A stretch of 64,000 nt of DNA from Pseudoalteromonas arctica. GTDB lineage: Bacteria > Pseudomonadota > Gammaproteobacteria > Enterobacterales > Alteromonadaceae. The position numbers were made by a program, and so were the translations under genes. The notes under the pieces were generated by a model, which made no database searches, had not been told where the DNA came from, and was given only the letters and a program-made list of their open reading frames with translations. Within the stretch, counting starts at the first letter, position 1. Every line of letters begins with the position of its first letter. Shown piece after piece: positions 36,295 to 46,098 of this stretch. The DNA lies in NCBI RefSeq assembly GCF_012927645.1, contig NZ_JABBMT010000001.1, positions 284,130 to 348,129 of the forward strand, given 5' to 3'.

Positions 36295-37620
36295 TTGAAT
36301 CGTTTTATATTTTTTCTTATTTGTTTGATCCTATTTTTACTCCCCCTTCCTTTAGGTAGTTACCGACCTTGGGCAATTTTAGCTATTGGTATTTTGACTA
36401 GCTTTACCTTTATTATTCACCTTACCCATAGTGTGTTAAATAACAACCAATCGCTATTTCCGCCGCGTTATTCTTGGCCTCTATTCTTTGCTTTAAGTGC
36501 GGTTGTTTTAGTTTGTGGTATACAGCTGTTTAGCGTGAGTATTGATGTATTTCAAACCAAGCAAATGTTATTAAAAAGCTGCTTTTTACTCATGCTGAGC
36601 TGGTTAATATTTAACTACTGCAATGGTGCCGAGCGAATTAAAAAATTAATTTACGTAGTAATTTATGCCGGTGTATTTCAGGCCTTGTATGCTAGTTACT
36701 TAAATTTATCACCCGATATTGTGAGCCCTTTATTTGGCTACAAACACACGGATCGCGCAATTGGCACCTTTACCTACTCTAACTTTTTAGCGAACTACTT
36801 AGCTTTATGTTTATGTTTAGGCCTAGGTGTATTAATTAGTGAATTAAAGCGCACGAATAATAGCCATCAACTCACTTTAAAACAAACACTGCGTGCCTGG
36901 GCTGAAGTATCGTTGAGCTCTAAAATAATTCTACGAATATCATTAATAATTATTATTGTGGCGCTTATATTAACTCGCAGCCGTATGGGTAACTCGGCAT
37001 TTTTTATTGCCCTAATAATAGTGAGCTTACTAGCGATGTTTGTTTATAAGCAAAAACCTAAAGCATTTAAACTACTTATCGTGAGCTTTTTTATAATTGA
37101 TTTGATCATCATTGGTGCCATTTTTGATGTAGAAAAAGTAAAGCAACGTATTAGCGAAACCAGTTTACAATCAGAAACTCGCGATGAAGTGGTACGTGAC
37201 TCAATTCCGCTTATCCTAAATAAGCCTATACTTGGCTCTGGCGGCGGCACTTTTTATACCGCGTTTCCGACGTATCAATCTGAGCCCTATTCTGGCTACT
37301 ACGATAATGCACATAATGATTACGTACAATTTGCGGTTGAACTTGGTATCCCAACTACGGCGTTATTAGGGTTGCTGGTACTTTATTGTTTGTGGTTGTG
37401 TATTAATACCATGCGAACTCGTAAAACAGCGCTTTATCAAGGGATAGCCTTTGGTTGTGCTACAGCTATTGTGGCAATGATGCTGCATTCCTCGGTTGAT
37501 TATTCATTACAGGCTGGCGCAAATTCGATGTTATTTATAGTGGTATTATGTTTAGCTATATTAACTAATCAATTACCCGCTCCTAAACGGCTTAAAAAAC
37601 GCCGTAGTGAATATAGTTGA
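36295..37620 (+). CDS. O-antigen ligase / Wzy-like membrane protein
   Basis: I place the start at a TTG (36295) with a GAG site seven bases before it, giving MNRFIFFLICLILFLLPLPLG. An in-frame ATG at 36253 lies inside a terminator-like hairpin. The product of about 441 residues has roughly eleven membrane helices. The Wzy_C/O-antigen-ligase core is visible in LILTRSRMGNSAFFIAL and in the loop PILGSGGGTFYTAFPTYQS with YDNAHNDYVQFAVELG. It could ligate or polymerise a surface glycan. It lies just downstream of lapGD rather than within the EPS operon. Confidence 0.8.
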   Translation: MNRFIFFLICLILFLLPLPLGSYRPWAILAIGILTSFTFIIHLTHSVLNNNQSLFPPRYSWPLFFALSAVVLVCGIQLFSVSIDVFQTKQMLLKSCFLLMLSWLIFNYCNGAERIKKLIYVVIYAGVFQALYASYLNLSPDIVSPLFGYKHTDRAIGTFTYSNFLANYLALCLCLGLGVLISELKRTNNSHQLTLKQTLRAWAEVSLSSKIILRISLIIIIVALILTRSRMGNSAFFIALIIVSLLAMFVYKQKPKAFKLLIVSFFIIDLIIIGAIFDVEKVKQRISETSLQSETRDEVVRDSIPLILNKPILGSGGGTFYTAFPTYQSEPYSGYYDNAHNDYVQFAVELGIPTTALLGLLVLYCLWLCINTMRTRKTALYQGIAFGCATAIVAMMLHSSVDYSLQAGANSMLFIVVLCLAILTNQLPAPKRLKKRRSEYS

Positions 37621-37662
37621 TAATGGATATATAAAACAAATGCGACATAGTGACGCTGCGCT

Positions 37663-37792
37663 TTTAGAGGCAGTGGTTTAGTTTGTATCAGCAATTTAAT
37701 ATCGCGTGAGAGTAGCAGCAATGATTTATAACGCGGGTAAACCCGCTGCTACGATTGCAAAATAATACCGAACTGATACCAGCCCCTCTAAA
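37663..37792. repeat. Nested inverted repeat, MITE- or REP-like
   Basis: Three pairs of arms are nested around one centre. TTTAGAGG (37663-37670) pairs with CCTCTAAA (37785-37792). GTATCAG (37685-37691) pairs with CTGATAC (37773-37779). GTAGCAGC (37712-37719) pairs with GCTGCTAC (37745-37752). The inner two pairs are spaced by exactly 20 bases on each side. A GCGGGT-AA-ACCCGC hairpin sits near the centre. No coding sequence is inside. Confidence 0.55.
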
Positions 37793-37805
37793 GTCTGTTT
37801 TTAAT

Positions 37806-39659
37806 TTATTGTTCTTCTAAATCAAATTCGGTGATGTGACCGTCTCCATGTATCAGCTGGTAACAGGCTAAATTCCCGGCCTCAAGAGTTATCAAGCTAA
37901 TCGCTGAATCACTCACTAAATACTTTTGCCCTTTGCTTTTAGTTTGATGTTTATCGACTTCCATCTGCCAACGCTTTGTAAAAAAGTTTAACGGGCTTTT
38001 TGGTGAATATAAAATTGAATCGAGCTTATCAAGCACGTTAATTAATTTACGCGGAAATTCATTTTTAATGCCACTGGCGGTAAGTTGCCAAATCCGATTC
38101 GGATGTTTGCCAAAGCGTTTTTGCACTGAAAAGCAAAACGAATAATGTACATCGCCTGATAATATCAGCGTTTCTTTTGGAGTGTCGTCACGGCGAAAGG
38201 TATCGAGTAATTTTTTAGCTGAGCCTTCATGGGCCATCCAGTTTTCAACATCAACTAATAATGGCTGTCCGCAAATATTAAACAATGACTGAATAGCTTC
38301 AATTGATTTAACGCCAAACACCGGCGCAGGCGACACGATAATCACTTGCTCATGAGTTAATAAACTGCCCTCAAGCTCAACTAAGCGCTCCCAATCCAAT
38401 AAGCCGGAAGGCTCATTAAAGTTTTGCTCATTGCGCCAACGATGAGTGCGGGTATCCAGCACGACCACTTTAGGTACAGTATTTAGCTCATAATGCCAAT
38501 GATTAAACTCTAAAATGGTTTTATCAAAGGCTTTAAATTGCCAGAGCTTATCTTTAGTGAAGCTTTGCTGAAATAGTGTAAGAAGGCTTTTAGTTTTATG
38601 CCCTGCATCATTGCCAAACCCTTGAAATAGCCAATAACTAATTAAACCATTATTAACGATTCGCCTACTAACTGGGTGCTGGTAGATAACTTGCTCCCAC
38701 CCTGCGGTTAGGTTCCAGTCATCGGTTACATCGTGATCATCAAACATCATATAGCTAGGTATGTTGGCAAATAAAACTTGGGCATCTTTCAAGCCATCTT
38801 TAAAAACTGATAAGGCCGCTTTCTCATTATCGAATATTTGCTGGCATTTCGCTGTACTAGCTTGATAGTGAATGCTCTCAAAATCGATTAACTGCCAAAC
38901 TGACGGACTAAAGTTTAATAAGTAAAGCGCAATAAACTCTTCAAAAAAAACGAGGTGGTTATCTGCTTTTAGACTTGAAAAATGTGGGACATCTTTTTTC
39001 AGCCAATACCCTACCCCAATTTTATTGCGTTTTTGCCAAGGGACCGCCGGTAAATATAAGTGCCGCTGATAGAGTTGGTCGGTTAATTTTTCAGGCAGTG
39101 TTATATCAAGGGGGTGTTCTTTATAAATACCGAGTAAATCAATCAGCCTATATATCGCAATTAGCATGGCGCCGGCAACGTCATCTGCGTAAACCTGATC
39201 CCCCGACAACAACAAAATATCAGCCCCTATTTCATTATCACTGCGCTTATCTTGCACAAAGTGATTAGCTGCAACCAAACTGTCTTTTGCGGGATGATGT
39301 GGGTTTCTACACGAACCGTGCAAAATTTGATTTAACGTCTTAGGAACTGCAAATTCTGGGGTCACTTTATTTGGGTAACAAAAAGCGCTGAGATCAATTT
39401 CTTTGTTGTTATTAAACAAGCGGTAACTAATTAACTCATCGTGGGGAAACTCAATACCGATAGGTTTTATAATAACGAAATGTAAGAATAACTGCTCCCC
39501 TAAACGAACTGGCTCATGTTCACAATAGGTATCATAATGAGCAAGTTCGATACGGCAGTTAATTGGGCTAGAGGTTGCAAATTGAATGCAAACCTCGTTT
39601 ATATCTGCGCGGCGCACCATCGGCCCCATTAATAAAAGAGGAAGTGATGCATCACTCAT
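37806..39659 (-). CDS. PhoD-like alkaline phosphatase D family protein
   Basis: The product has 617 residues. The metallophosphatase motifs are GSCRNPHHP (near 113), LLSGDQVYADD (near 150), MMFDDHDVTDDW (near 305) and LILSGDVHYSF (near 503). No signal peptide is visible, so it may be cytoplasmic, unlike classical PhoD. The natural substrate is unknown; phosphodiesters are likely. It lies 6 bases downstream of tatD and may be co-transcribed with it. Confidence 0.85.
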   Translation of the reverse strand: MSDASLPLLLMGPMVRRADINEVCIQFATSSPINCRIELAHYDTYCEHEPVRLGEQLFLHFVIIKPIGIEFPHDELISYRLFNNNKEIDLSAFCYPNKVTPEFAVPKTLNQILHGSCRNPHHPAKDSLVAANHFVQDKRSDNEIGADILLLSGDQVYADDVAGAMLIAIYRLIDLLGIYKEHPLDITLPEKLTDQLYQRHLYLPAVPWQKRNKIGVGYWLKKDVPHFSSLKADNHLVFFEEFIALYLLNFSPSVWQLIDFESIHYQASTAKCQQIFDNEKAALSVFKDGLKDAQVLFANIPSYMMFDDHDVTDDWNLTAGWEQVIYQHPVSRRIVNNGLISYWLFQGFGNDAGHKTKSLLTLFQQSFTKDKLWQFKAFDKTILEFNHWHYELNTVPKVVVLDTRTHRWRNEQNFNEPSGLLDWERLVELEGSLLTHEQVIIVSPAPVFGVKSIEAIQSLFNICGQPLLVDVENWMAHEGSAKKLLDTFRRDDTPKETLILSGDVHYSFCFSVQKRFGKHPNRIWQLTASGIKNEFPRKLINVLDKLDSILYSPKSPLNFFTKRWQMEVDKHQTKSKGQKYLVSDSAISLITLEAGNLACYQLIHGDGHITEFDLEEQ

Positions 39660-39665
39660 GCTTAA

Positions 39666-40445
39666 TTATCCTTTGTTCACTAAATTAAATAATGAATAAA
39701 AATTATTTGTAGTGGCAGTCGCTAACTCTTTGTAGCTAATACCTTTTAAATCGGCAATGTAATAAGCAACATCTTGCACATAAGCGGGCTGATTAGTTTT
39801 CCCACGATACGGTACTGGCGCTAGATAAGGTGAGTCTGTTTCGATTAATAATCTATCAAGAGGGATTTGTTTAACAACATCTTTAAGCTCTACGGCATTT
39901 TTAAAGGTCACAATGCCAGAGATAGAAATATAAAAGCCTAAGTCGATGGCTTTTTTAGCCATATCCCAATCTTCAGTAAAGCAATGCAATACACCACCAC
40001 ACTTTTGTGCGTTATGTTCACGCATTAGGTTTATGGTGTCATCGCGTGCATCGCGAGTATGAATTATAAGTGGTTTTTGTAACTCGTTCGCCACTTCAAT
40101 ATGACCCACAAAACTTGCTTGTTGTACGGCATGGGTGTCTTTCGAATAATAGTAATCAAGCCCTGTTTCACCAATTGCTACTACTTTATCGTGGCTTGCT
40201 AAATCAATTAAGCGTTGTTTATCAAGCGCGTCTTTTTGATCAAGCGGATGAATACCACACGAGGCAGAGACATCACTATAGCCTTGAATTTTTTCTAACA
40301 TACTGGGGAATTGATCAAGTGTGACACTGACACATAAAAAATGTTCTACTTGCTTTGCTCTGGCATTATCAAGTACTTGGTCTAAGTTTAAATCAAGTTT
40401 ATCAAAATCGAGTCGGTCTAAATGGCAATGAGAATCTACAATCAT
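39666..40445 (-). CDS. TatD-family metal-dependent hydrolase (YcfH type)
   Basis: The product has 259 residues. Metal ligands occur in VDSHCHLDRLDF at the N-terminus, GETGLDYYY (near 95), IHTRDA (near 130) and ETDSPYLAPVPYRG (near 208). TatD proteins are metal-dependent nucleases or deoxyribonucleases. It sits downstream of pilZ and holB, the same place as E. coli ycfH. Confidence 0.92.
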   Translation of the reverse strand: MIVDSHCHLDRLDFDKLDLNLDQVLDNARAKQVEHFLCVSVTLDQFPSMLEKIQGYSDVSASCGIHPLDQKDALDKQRLIDLASHDKVVAIGETGLDYYYSKDTHAVQQASFVGHIEVANELQKPLIIHTRDARDDTINLMREHNAQKCGGVLHCFTEDWDMAKKAIDLGFYISISGIVTFKNAVELKDVVKQIPLDRLLIETDSPYLAPVPYRGKTNQPAYVQDVAYYIADLKGISYKELATATTNNFYSLFNLVNKG

Positions 40446-40456
40446 GTTACTGCTTA

Positions 40457-40789
40457 CTACATGGTATAAGTTGGATTACCAGAGCTTAACATAGTCCCTA
40501 GTAGTTTTTCGATCTTCGCATTCAAGTTTGTTTTATCATCAATAAAACTGATACCAATACCCGGAGGGTTAGAGCTTTGGGCACCTTGTGGCGTGATCCA
40601 TGTAACCTTTCCGGTTATTACATCATCTTCGAGGGCATCCGGTAACGTCACTTTTAATGCCAATGAATGACCCATTTCATAACGCATATTAGTACGCACA
40701 AATAGTCCACCATTTTTTAAATACGGCATATAGCAACGGTATAATTCATCTAGATCATCTAAATCGACTAATAATTCTTGCACAATCAA
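40457..40789 (-). CDS. pilZ: Type IV pilus-type PilZ domain protein
   Basis: The product has 110 residues with a single PilZ-like barrel (VTWITPQGAQSSNPPGIGISF). The classic RxxxR c-di-GMP motif is not evident, as in PilZ proper, which acts in type IV pilus assembly without binding the nucleotide. It is packed between holB and tatD, a usual position in gammaproteobacteria. Confidence 0.85.
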   Translation of the reverse strand: MIVQELLVDLDDLDELYRCYMPYLKNGGLFVRTNMRYEMGHSLALKVTLPDALEDDVITGKVTWITPQGAQSSNPPGIGISFIDDKTNLNAKIEKLLGTMLSSGNPTYTM

Positions 40790-40791
40790 TC

Positions 40792-41688
40792 CTACTTATA
40801 GCTTTTACGTAAACGATACGCTAAACGAGACACTGCCAACGGCAAGTTCAACCCCAATATCTGTGTACTGTTTTGCACAAATTCGGCCAATGCATTTTGC
40901 GCACTCTGATATGAATCAAAATCCATTCCAGCAATGAGTTGTTGTTTTAATTGTTCGCTTAAAAATAAACAAAAGACGCGAACACGCTCTATATCTTTAC
41001 TGATAATATCAACTAACACACTGAAATTATGGCCTTGTTTTAGCTCAGTTGCAAACTTATACAGTTGATCGATTACCTCCAGCTGTTCGTCTTGTTGCCA
41101 ACGGGCAACCAATAATGGCTGCTGGGTAAACATCTTTAGCCATGGATATGCAGGAACGTGCAGTTGCGCAATCCAATTCATAGCAACATTGTCGTCATTC
41201 ACTTTTACTTGTGTAAACGCGCAACGACTTAAAATAGTGGCCGGTAATTGCGTTGTCGCACTCGTGGTTAGCAACAAAAATCGCTGCGGACTGGGCTCTT
41301 CTAACGTTTTAAGTAAGGCATTGGCCGCCGCTGTGGTCATTTTATGGCAATCATTGATCACCACCACTTTATTGGCATTTTGCGCTGCTGATTGATGCAT
41401 AAAATCGCTGACACTGCGAATATCATCCACACCAATGCTTTGTCCATCGGTTTGCACTACATATTTATCAGGGTGAGTAACCGCTTGATTTAAATGGCAG
41501 CTCTTACAATGCCCACAAGGGACTAAGTTAGTTGCAGACAAGCACAATAATGCATTAGCCAGCTGCTCCACTAAGGCGCGTTTACCAACACCTTGTTGAC
41601 CATTAAATAATTGTCCATGGTGAAAACGCCCAGCATTAAAACTGGCTGCTAATTGCTGCTCAACATTGCTAAGCCAAGGATAAATCAT
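40792..41688 (-). CDS. holB: DNA polymerase III subunit delta'
   Basis: The product has 298 residues. The AAA+ fold shows a P-loop NGQQGVGKRALVEQLA, a four-cysteine zinc module (VPCGHCKSCHLNQ, with a cysteine just before it), VVINDCHKM and the SRC-type segment LSRCAFTQ. It is part of the clamp-loader complex. It lies one base from tmk, as in E. coli. Confidence 0.93.
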   Translation of the reverse strand: MIYPWLSNVEQQLAASFNAGRFHHGQLFNGQQGVGKRALVEQLANALLCLSATNLVPCGHCKSCHLNQAVTHPDKYVVQTDGQSIGVDDIRSVSDFMHQSAAQNANKVVVINDCHKMTTAAANALLKTLEEPSPQRFLLLTTSATTQLPATILSRCAFTQVKVNDDNVAMNWIAQLHVPAYPWLKMFTQQPLLVARWQQDEQLEVIDQLYKFATELKQGHNFSVLVDIISKDIERVRVFCLFLSEQLKQQLIAGMDFDSYQSAQNALAEFVQNSTQILGLNLPLAVSRLAYRLRKSYK

Positions 41689-41689
41689 G

Positions 41690-42319
41690 TTAATTGTTAC
41701 TTTTCATAAATTGTTCAAGCACGGTAATAATATCTTGATGCACTACTTCCATACTTTGGCCTGCATTAACAGTTTTAATGGTGTTATCATACTCTGCAAG
41801 TTCTAAATAGCGTGCGCGGGTACGTTCAAAAAAACTTAATGCTTGTTGTTCAATACGATCCAGCTCACCGCGTCCTTTCGCACGGGCAAGACCCACCGCA
41901 GGTTCAATGTCCAAATAAATAGTAAGATCTGGTTTTAAACCTTTTAGTACAATATTAGCAAGAGAATCTAACGTAGTAGCGGCAATTTCACGTCCGCCGC
42001 CTTGATAAGCCTGCGATGATAAGTTATGACGATCGCCTAACACCCATTGTCCTTTAGCAAGGGCTGGACGAATAACATTATGTAGCAGTTGCGAACGGGC
42101 TGCATACATCAGCAGTAATTCTGTTTCGCTGGCGATCTGTTCGCCATGGTTATCTTTTACAATAGTGCGCAATGCTTCAGCGATGGGTGTGCCGCCGGGC
42201 TCACGTACATTAATAAAATCAACTTTGTGCTGCTCTAAAAACTGTTGGCAAATTGCTATAGCTGTCGATTTACCGGCTCCTTCTAAGCCTTCAATCACAA
42301 TAAATTTTGCTGCTGTCAT
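41690..42319 (-). CDS. tmk: Thymidylate kinase
   Basis: The product has 209 residues. The P-loop is IEGLEGAGKSTA. The substrate-binding REPGGTPIAEALR and DRHNLSSQAYQGGGR and the lid GRGELDRIE follow. It phosphorylates dTMP to dTDP. Confidence 0.95.
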   Translation of the reverse strand: MTAAKFIVIEGLEGAGKSTAIAICQQFLEQHKVDFINVREPGGTPIAEALRTIVKDNHGEQIASETELLLMYAARSQLLHNVIRPALAKGQWVLGDRHNLSSQAYQGGGREIAATTLDSLANIVLKGLKPDLTIYLDIEPAVGLARAKGRGELDRIEQQALSFFERTRARYLELAEYDNTIKTVNAGQSMEVVHQDIITVLEQFMKSNN

Positions 42320-42373
42320 GATCTCTCTTTTTAGTTTGAAAAAGCATTAATCGGCTTTCTCGTTTTATATTCT

Positions 42374-43375
42374 TTACTCTAATTTGCTTAACTGTTTTTG
42401 ATAACGTAAGTAATCTTGTACTGCTTTGTTATGTTCTTTTAAGGTTTTAGAAAATTGATGACTACCATCGCCTTTAGCTACAAAATACAGGTACTCAGTC
42501 TCCGGTGGATTAACCGCTGCAAGTATCGCCGCTTTTGACGGCATAGCAATAGGCGTAGGCGGTAAGCCATTAATTTTATATGTATTATACGGAGTATGAT
42601 TAATTAAATCTTTACGTTTTATATCACCATCAAAGTCAGCGCCAATGCCATAAATCACGGTTGGATCAGTTTGCAAGCGCATATTGGTATTCAGTCGATT
42701 AGTAAATACAGAGGCTATTAATGGCCGTTCACTGGCAAGGCCTGTTTCTTTTTCAATAATAGAGGCCATAATCAATGCTTCGTAGGCCGTTTTTAACGGT
42801 AAATCCGCAGCCCTTTTTTGCCAGGCCTCATCAAGTACATTCTGCATTATTTTATGCGCTCGTTTGAGCACTGAGCTGGTCGTATCATTCGCATGATAAT
42901 AATAGGTATCAGGAAATAACCACCCTTCTAAATGCTGATCAGAGCCGACTATTTGCTGAGATAGCTCACTAAGACTTAAATCTTGACGAAGATACTGGGC
43001 TTTACTTATTGCCGCTAACACGTCACGCAATGACTGCCCTTCAATAATTGTAAAACTAAAGCTTACTTGCTTACCTTGATTGATTTGCCGAATGTTATCA
43101 AGCACCGTGGCATTATCAAGTTGATATAAACCAGCTTTTAAATCCGTCAATGTCGGATCGAGTTTCGCGAGTATTTGATAACGTAAGCATTCATCTAACC
43201 ATTTTTTTGCTTGCCACTGTTGGCAGAGTTGATTAAACCCCGTGCCTTTTTTAACTTCAAACAACGTATTCGCTGGCGCTTTTAAACGACTGTTGATAGT
43301 AGCTTGCAACTGTTGATAAACAACCCCAGTTACCAATAATGCTAGCAACACAATCGATATAATCACTCTTAACAC
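42374..43375 (-). CDS. mltG: Endolytic murein transglycosylase MltG (YceG)
   Basis: The product has 333 residues. One N-terminal membrane helix (about 4-22) is followed by a LysM-like part (EGQSLRDVLAAI) and the catalytic domain. The family glutamate is in MASIIEKETG (near 220) and NMRLQTDPTVIYG follows. It cleaves nascent peptidoglycan near the inner membrane. It overlaps pabC by 7 bases. Confidence 0.94.
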   Translation of the reverse strand: MLRVIISIVLLALLVTGVVYQQLQATINSRLKAPANTLFEVKKGTGFNQLCQQWQAKKWLDECLRYQILAKLDPTLTDLKAGLYQLDNATVLDNIRQINQGKQVSFSFTIIEGQSLRDVLAAISKAQYLRQDLSLSELSQQIVGSDQHLEGWLFPDTYYYHANDTTSSVLKRAHKIMQNVLDEAWQKRAADLPLKTAYEALIMASIIEKETGLASERPLIASVFTNRLNTNMRLQTDPTVIYGIGADFDGDIKRKDLINHTPYNTYKINGLPPTPIAMPSKAAILAAVNPPETEYLYFVAKGDGSHQFSKTLKEHNKAVQDYLRYQKQLSKLE

Positions 43376-44211
43376 GCAAACTCCTTGGTAAATAAACCAT
43401 GCAATAATACTAAACTGTTTGCTAACTCAAACTGCATACCATCAATCGCGGTAACAGGCACAATTCCCATTAAGCTATTACAGCTAAATACTGCCTCCAT
43501 TTGCAGCAATTGTTCTAGCTTAATATCTGTAAATTCAATGCTTAACTTATCACACAGTGATTGCAGATAAACCCCTTGAATACCACAGTTTTGCAAACTT
43601 GGACTAAAAATTCGACCATTTTTAATAGCAAAAATATTTGCCGCAGAGGTTTCAATCACATTATTGTGATAATCACACACCAGTACATCATCACAATCTT
43701 GCCCTTGCATGGCGCGTTTGATCATTACTTGCTCTAAACGATTTAACGTTTTCAAACCAGCAAGCAGTGGTTGCGATGCCAGTTGCACAGGACTAATAGC
43801 GAGTTTAATACCTTGTTGTGCTAATTGAGCGTAGTGTGAAGGAAACGGTAATAGCGACAGTACAATCAATACATTGCTTTGTTCAGGAAGGCCATAACCA
43901 CGGCCTCCTTCACCACGTGTAACCACTATTTTTAACACGCCCAGCGAAACCGTCTTAATATACTCAGCGATTGCTTGCTGCAGTGCCGATAAATCCAGCT
44001 CACCAAAACTAAGTCGCTGCGCGCATTCAACTAATCGAGCACTGTGAAGAGGCCAATGCTCTACTTGCGCATCAACTATTTTTGCAGTTGTAAAAAAACC
44101 ATCGCCATAATTAAAGCCGCGATCATTGCTACTTATGCTAACATCTTGCTGTGGCGTGACTAATTTTATTGTTTGCGCTATGTGAGTTTTTTGTTTTGGC
44201 ATATTGTGCAT
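43369..44211 (-). CDS. pabC: Aminodeoxychorismate lyase
   Basis: The product has 280 residues of PLP fold class IV. Family features are SSNDRGFNYGDGFFTTAK, the probable Schiff-base lysine in TLNRLEQVMIKRAM (near 159), and ETSAANIFAIKNG. It releases 4-aminobenzoate for folate synthesis. The fabF terminator ends right at the first ATG; a second in-frame ATG three codons later (44202) may be the real start. Confidence 0.9.
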   Translation of the reverse strand: MHNMPKQKTHIAQTIKLVTPQQDVSISSNDRGFNYGDGFFTTAKIVDAQVEHWPLHSARLVECAQRLSFGELDLSALQQAIAEYIKTVSLGVLKIVVTRGEGGRGYGLPEQSNVLIVLSLLPFPSHYAQLAQQGIKLAISPVQLASQPLLAGLKTLNRLEQVMIKRAMQGQDCDDVLVCDYHNNVIETSAANIFAIKNGRIFSPSLQNCGIQGVYLQSLCDKLSIEFTDIKLEQLLQMEAVFSCNSLMGIVPVTAIDGMQFELANSLVLLHGLFTKEFAC

Positions 44212-44212
44212 A

Positions 44213-44238
44213 TAAAAAAGCCCAGTAACAACTGGGCT
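44213..44238 (-). terminator. Rho-independent terminator after fabF
   Basis: AGCCCAGT (44219-44226) pairs with ACTGGGCT (44231-44238) around a four-base loop. On the minus strand six T follow. It separates the fab operon from pabC and almost touches the pabC ATG. Confidence 0.8.
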
Positions 44239-44264
44239 CTTATTTTGTCTCGTTGTTAAAAAGA

Positions 44265-45503
44265 TTATACCTTTTTAAATACCAACGAGCCATTAGTACC
44301 ACCAAAACCAAATGAGTTACATAATGCGTAATAAAGTTTCGCGTCACGAGCGGTGTGTGGAACGTAGTCCAGATCACAGCCTTCATCAGGGTTATCAAGG
44401 TTAATTGTTGGTGTTACTTTTTGATCTTGTAACGACAAAATCGTGATGATTGATTCAACAGACCCTGCTGCACCGAGTAAATGACCCATCATAGATTTTG
44501 ATGAACTTACCATTACATCTTTAGCTGAATCACCAAAAATGGTTTTAACCGCTGACGTTTCGGCTTTGTCGCCCGCATGAGTAGACGTACCGTGGGCGTT
44601 AATGTAGCCAACTTGCTCTGCATTTACTTGCGCATCGTTTAATGCGTTTTCCATAGCTAGTGCTGCACCCGCGCCGTCTTCTGGTGGTGAGGTCATGTGG
44701 TACGCATCACCACTCATACCAAAACCAACCAACTCAGAGTAAATTTTAGCGCCACGTGCCTTAGCGTGCTCATATTCTTCAAGTACGATAACACCTGCGC
44801 CGTCTGAAAGTACAAAACCATCACGGTCTTTATCCCAAGGACGCGATGCCGCTTGCGGATCATCGTTACGGGTCGATAACGCACGTGCAGCGTTAAACCC
44901 ACCCATACCGATTGGCGTTGAGGCTTTCTCTGCACCACCAGCAACCATGGCATCAGCATCACCATAAGCTATCATGCGCGCAGCGTGACCAATGTTGTGC
45001 AAACCGGTTGTACAGGCTGTCACGATAGAGATATTTGGACCACGTAGACCGTGCATAATCGATAAATGACCCGAGATCATATTGATGATGGTCGACGGCA
45101 CGTAAAAAGGAGAAAGCTTACGTGGGCCACTGTTTAATAATTTTATGTGGTTTTCTTCAATAAGCGTTAAACCACCAATGCCCGAACCCACAGCAACACC
45201 AACGCGGGCTGCGTTTTGCTCCGTAATTTCAAGACCCGAATCTTGTAGTGCTTGTACACCCGCTGCAATGCCATATTGGATAAACAAATCCATTTTTTTA
45301 GCATCTTTTGCCGGCATATAGGCTGACGCATCAAAATCGTTCAGCAAACCAGCGAACTTGGTGCCAAAACTAGATGTATCAAAATGAGTGATAGTTTGGA
45401 TACCACTTTTGCCATTTAACAAGTTTTGCCACGTTGACTCAACATCGTTACCTAGCGGTGTCAACATTCCTAAGCCAGTTACGACTACTCGACGTTTAGC
45501 CAC
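44265..45503 (-). CDS. fabF: Beta-ketoacyl-ACP synthase II
   Basis: The product has 412 residues. The catalytic Cys is in [16 protein letters not shown] (near 163), and the two histidines are in [11 protein letters not shown] (near 303) and [11 protein letters not shown] (near 340). It elongates fatty acids from malonyl-ACP. It is the last gene of the fab cluster. Confidence 0.96.
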   Translation of the reverse strand: MAKRRVVVTGLGMLTPLGNDVESTWQNLLNGKSGIQTITHFDTSSFGTKFAGLLNDFDASAYMPAKDAKKMDLFIQYGIAAGVQALQDSGLEITEQNAARVGVAVGSGIGGLTLIEENHIKLLNSGPRKLSPFYVPSTIINMISGHLSIMHGLRGPNISIVTACTTGLHNIGHAARMIAYGDADAMVAGGAEKASTPIGMGGFNAARALSTRNDDPQAASRPWDKDRDGFVLSDGAGVIVLEEYEHAKARGAKIYSELVGFGMSGDAYHMTSPPEDGAGAALAMENALNDAQVNAEQVGYINAHGTSTHAGDKAETSAVKTIFGDSAKDVMVSSSKSMMGHLLGAAGSVESIITILSLQDQKVTPTINLDNPDEGCDLDYVPHTARDAKLYYALCNSFGFGGTNGSLVFKKV

Positions 45504-45621
45504 GGTTTGCCTCCAATATGGGAATTATTATTTTGCTGGTGGGTATTAATACCCAAATGCGTGGAAATACAGGGTATAGATAGATTAAGGGCAGCGAATG
45601 CTGCCCTTAATATGCGATTGA

Positions 45622-45858
45622 TTACTCAGCGTGAGCCGTTACGTAATCGATTGCAGCTTGTACTGTCGTGATCTTTTCAGCTTCTTCATCTGGGATCTCA
45701 GTATCGAACTCTTCTTCAAGAGCCATTACTAATTCAACAGTATCAAGTGAATCTGCGCCTAAGTCATCAACGAAAGAAGCTTCATGCTTTACTTCTTCTT
45801 CTTTAACACCTAGTTGCTCAATGATGATTTTCTTTACGCGTTCTTGGATGTCGCTCAT
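45622..45858 (-). CDS. acpP: Acyl carrier protein
   Basis: The ATG at 45858 with AAAGGAAAGAAG before it gives the canonical start [18 protein letters not shown]; a nine-codon upstream extension is not supported. The 78-residue protein carries the phosphopantetheine serine in [20 protein letters not shown]. Confidence 0.97.
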   Translation of the reverse strand: MSDIQERVKKIIIEQLGVKEEEVKHEASFVDDLGADSLDTVELVMALEEEFDTEIPDEEAEKITTVQAAIDYVTAHAE

Positions 45859-46098
45859 TCTTCTTTCCTTTATTAAAAACGCCAATGCGTTATTTTCAGA
45901 TTGCGGCGTAGTTTACGGCGCATAATTCTGTGATTCAAGGATTTGCTGATAATTTTTTATCTGGTCAAACCTCTTGACGGTTATTTGTGTCTTTTATCGC
46001 TTATTTGCAGCACGAACTCAAGTATGTTTAAAGCAAGTTAACAAAAAATTCAACATTTTTCGACAAGCCGACTAAAAACAAAATAGCAACAAAGTTCC

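Noticed and set aside
11040..37620. Defence island or novel immune system in the accessory region
   Set aside because: All recognised genes fit polysaccharide synthesis, export or LapGD signalling; no nuclease, reverse transcriptase, toxin or similar module was found.
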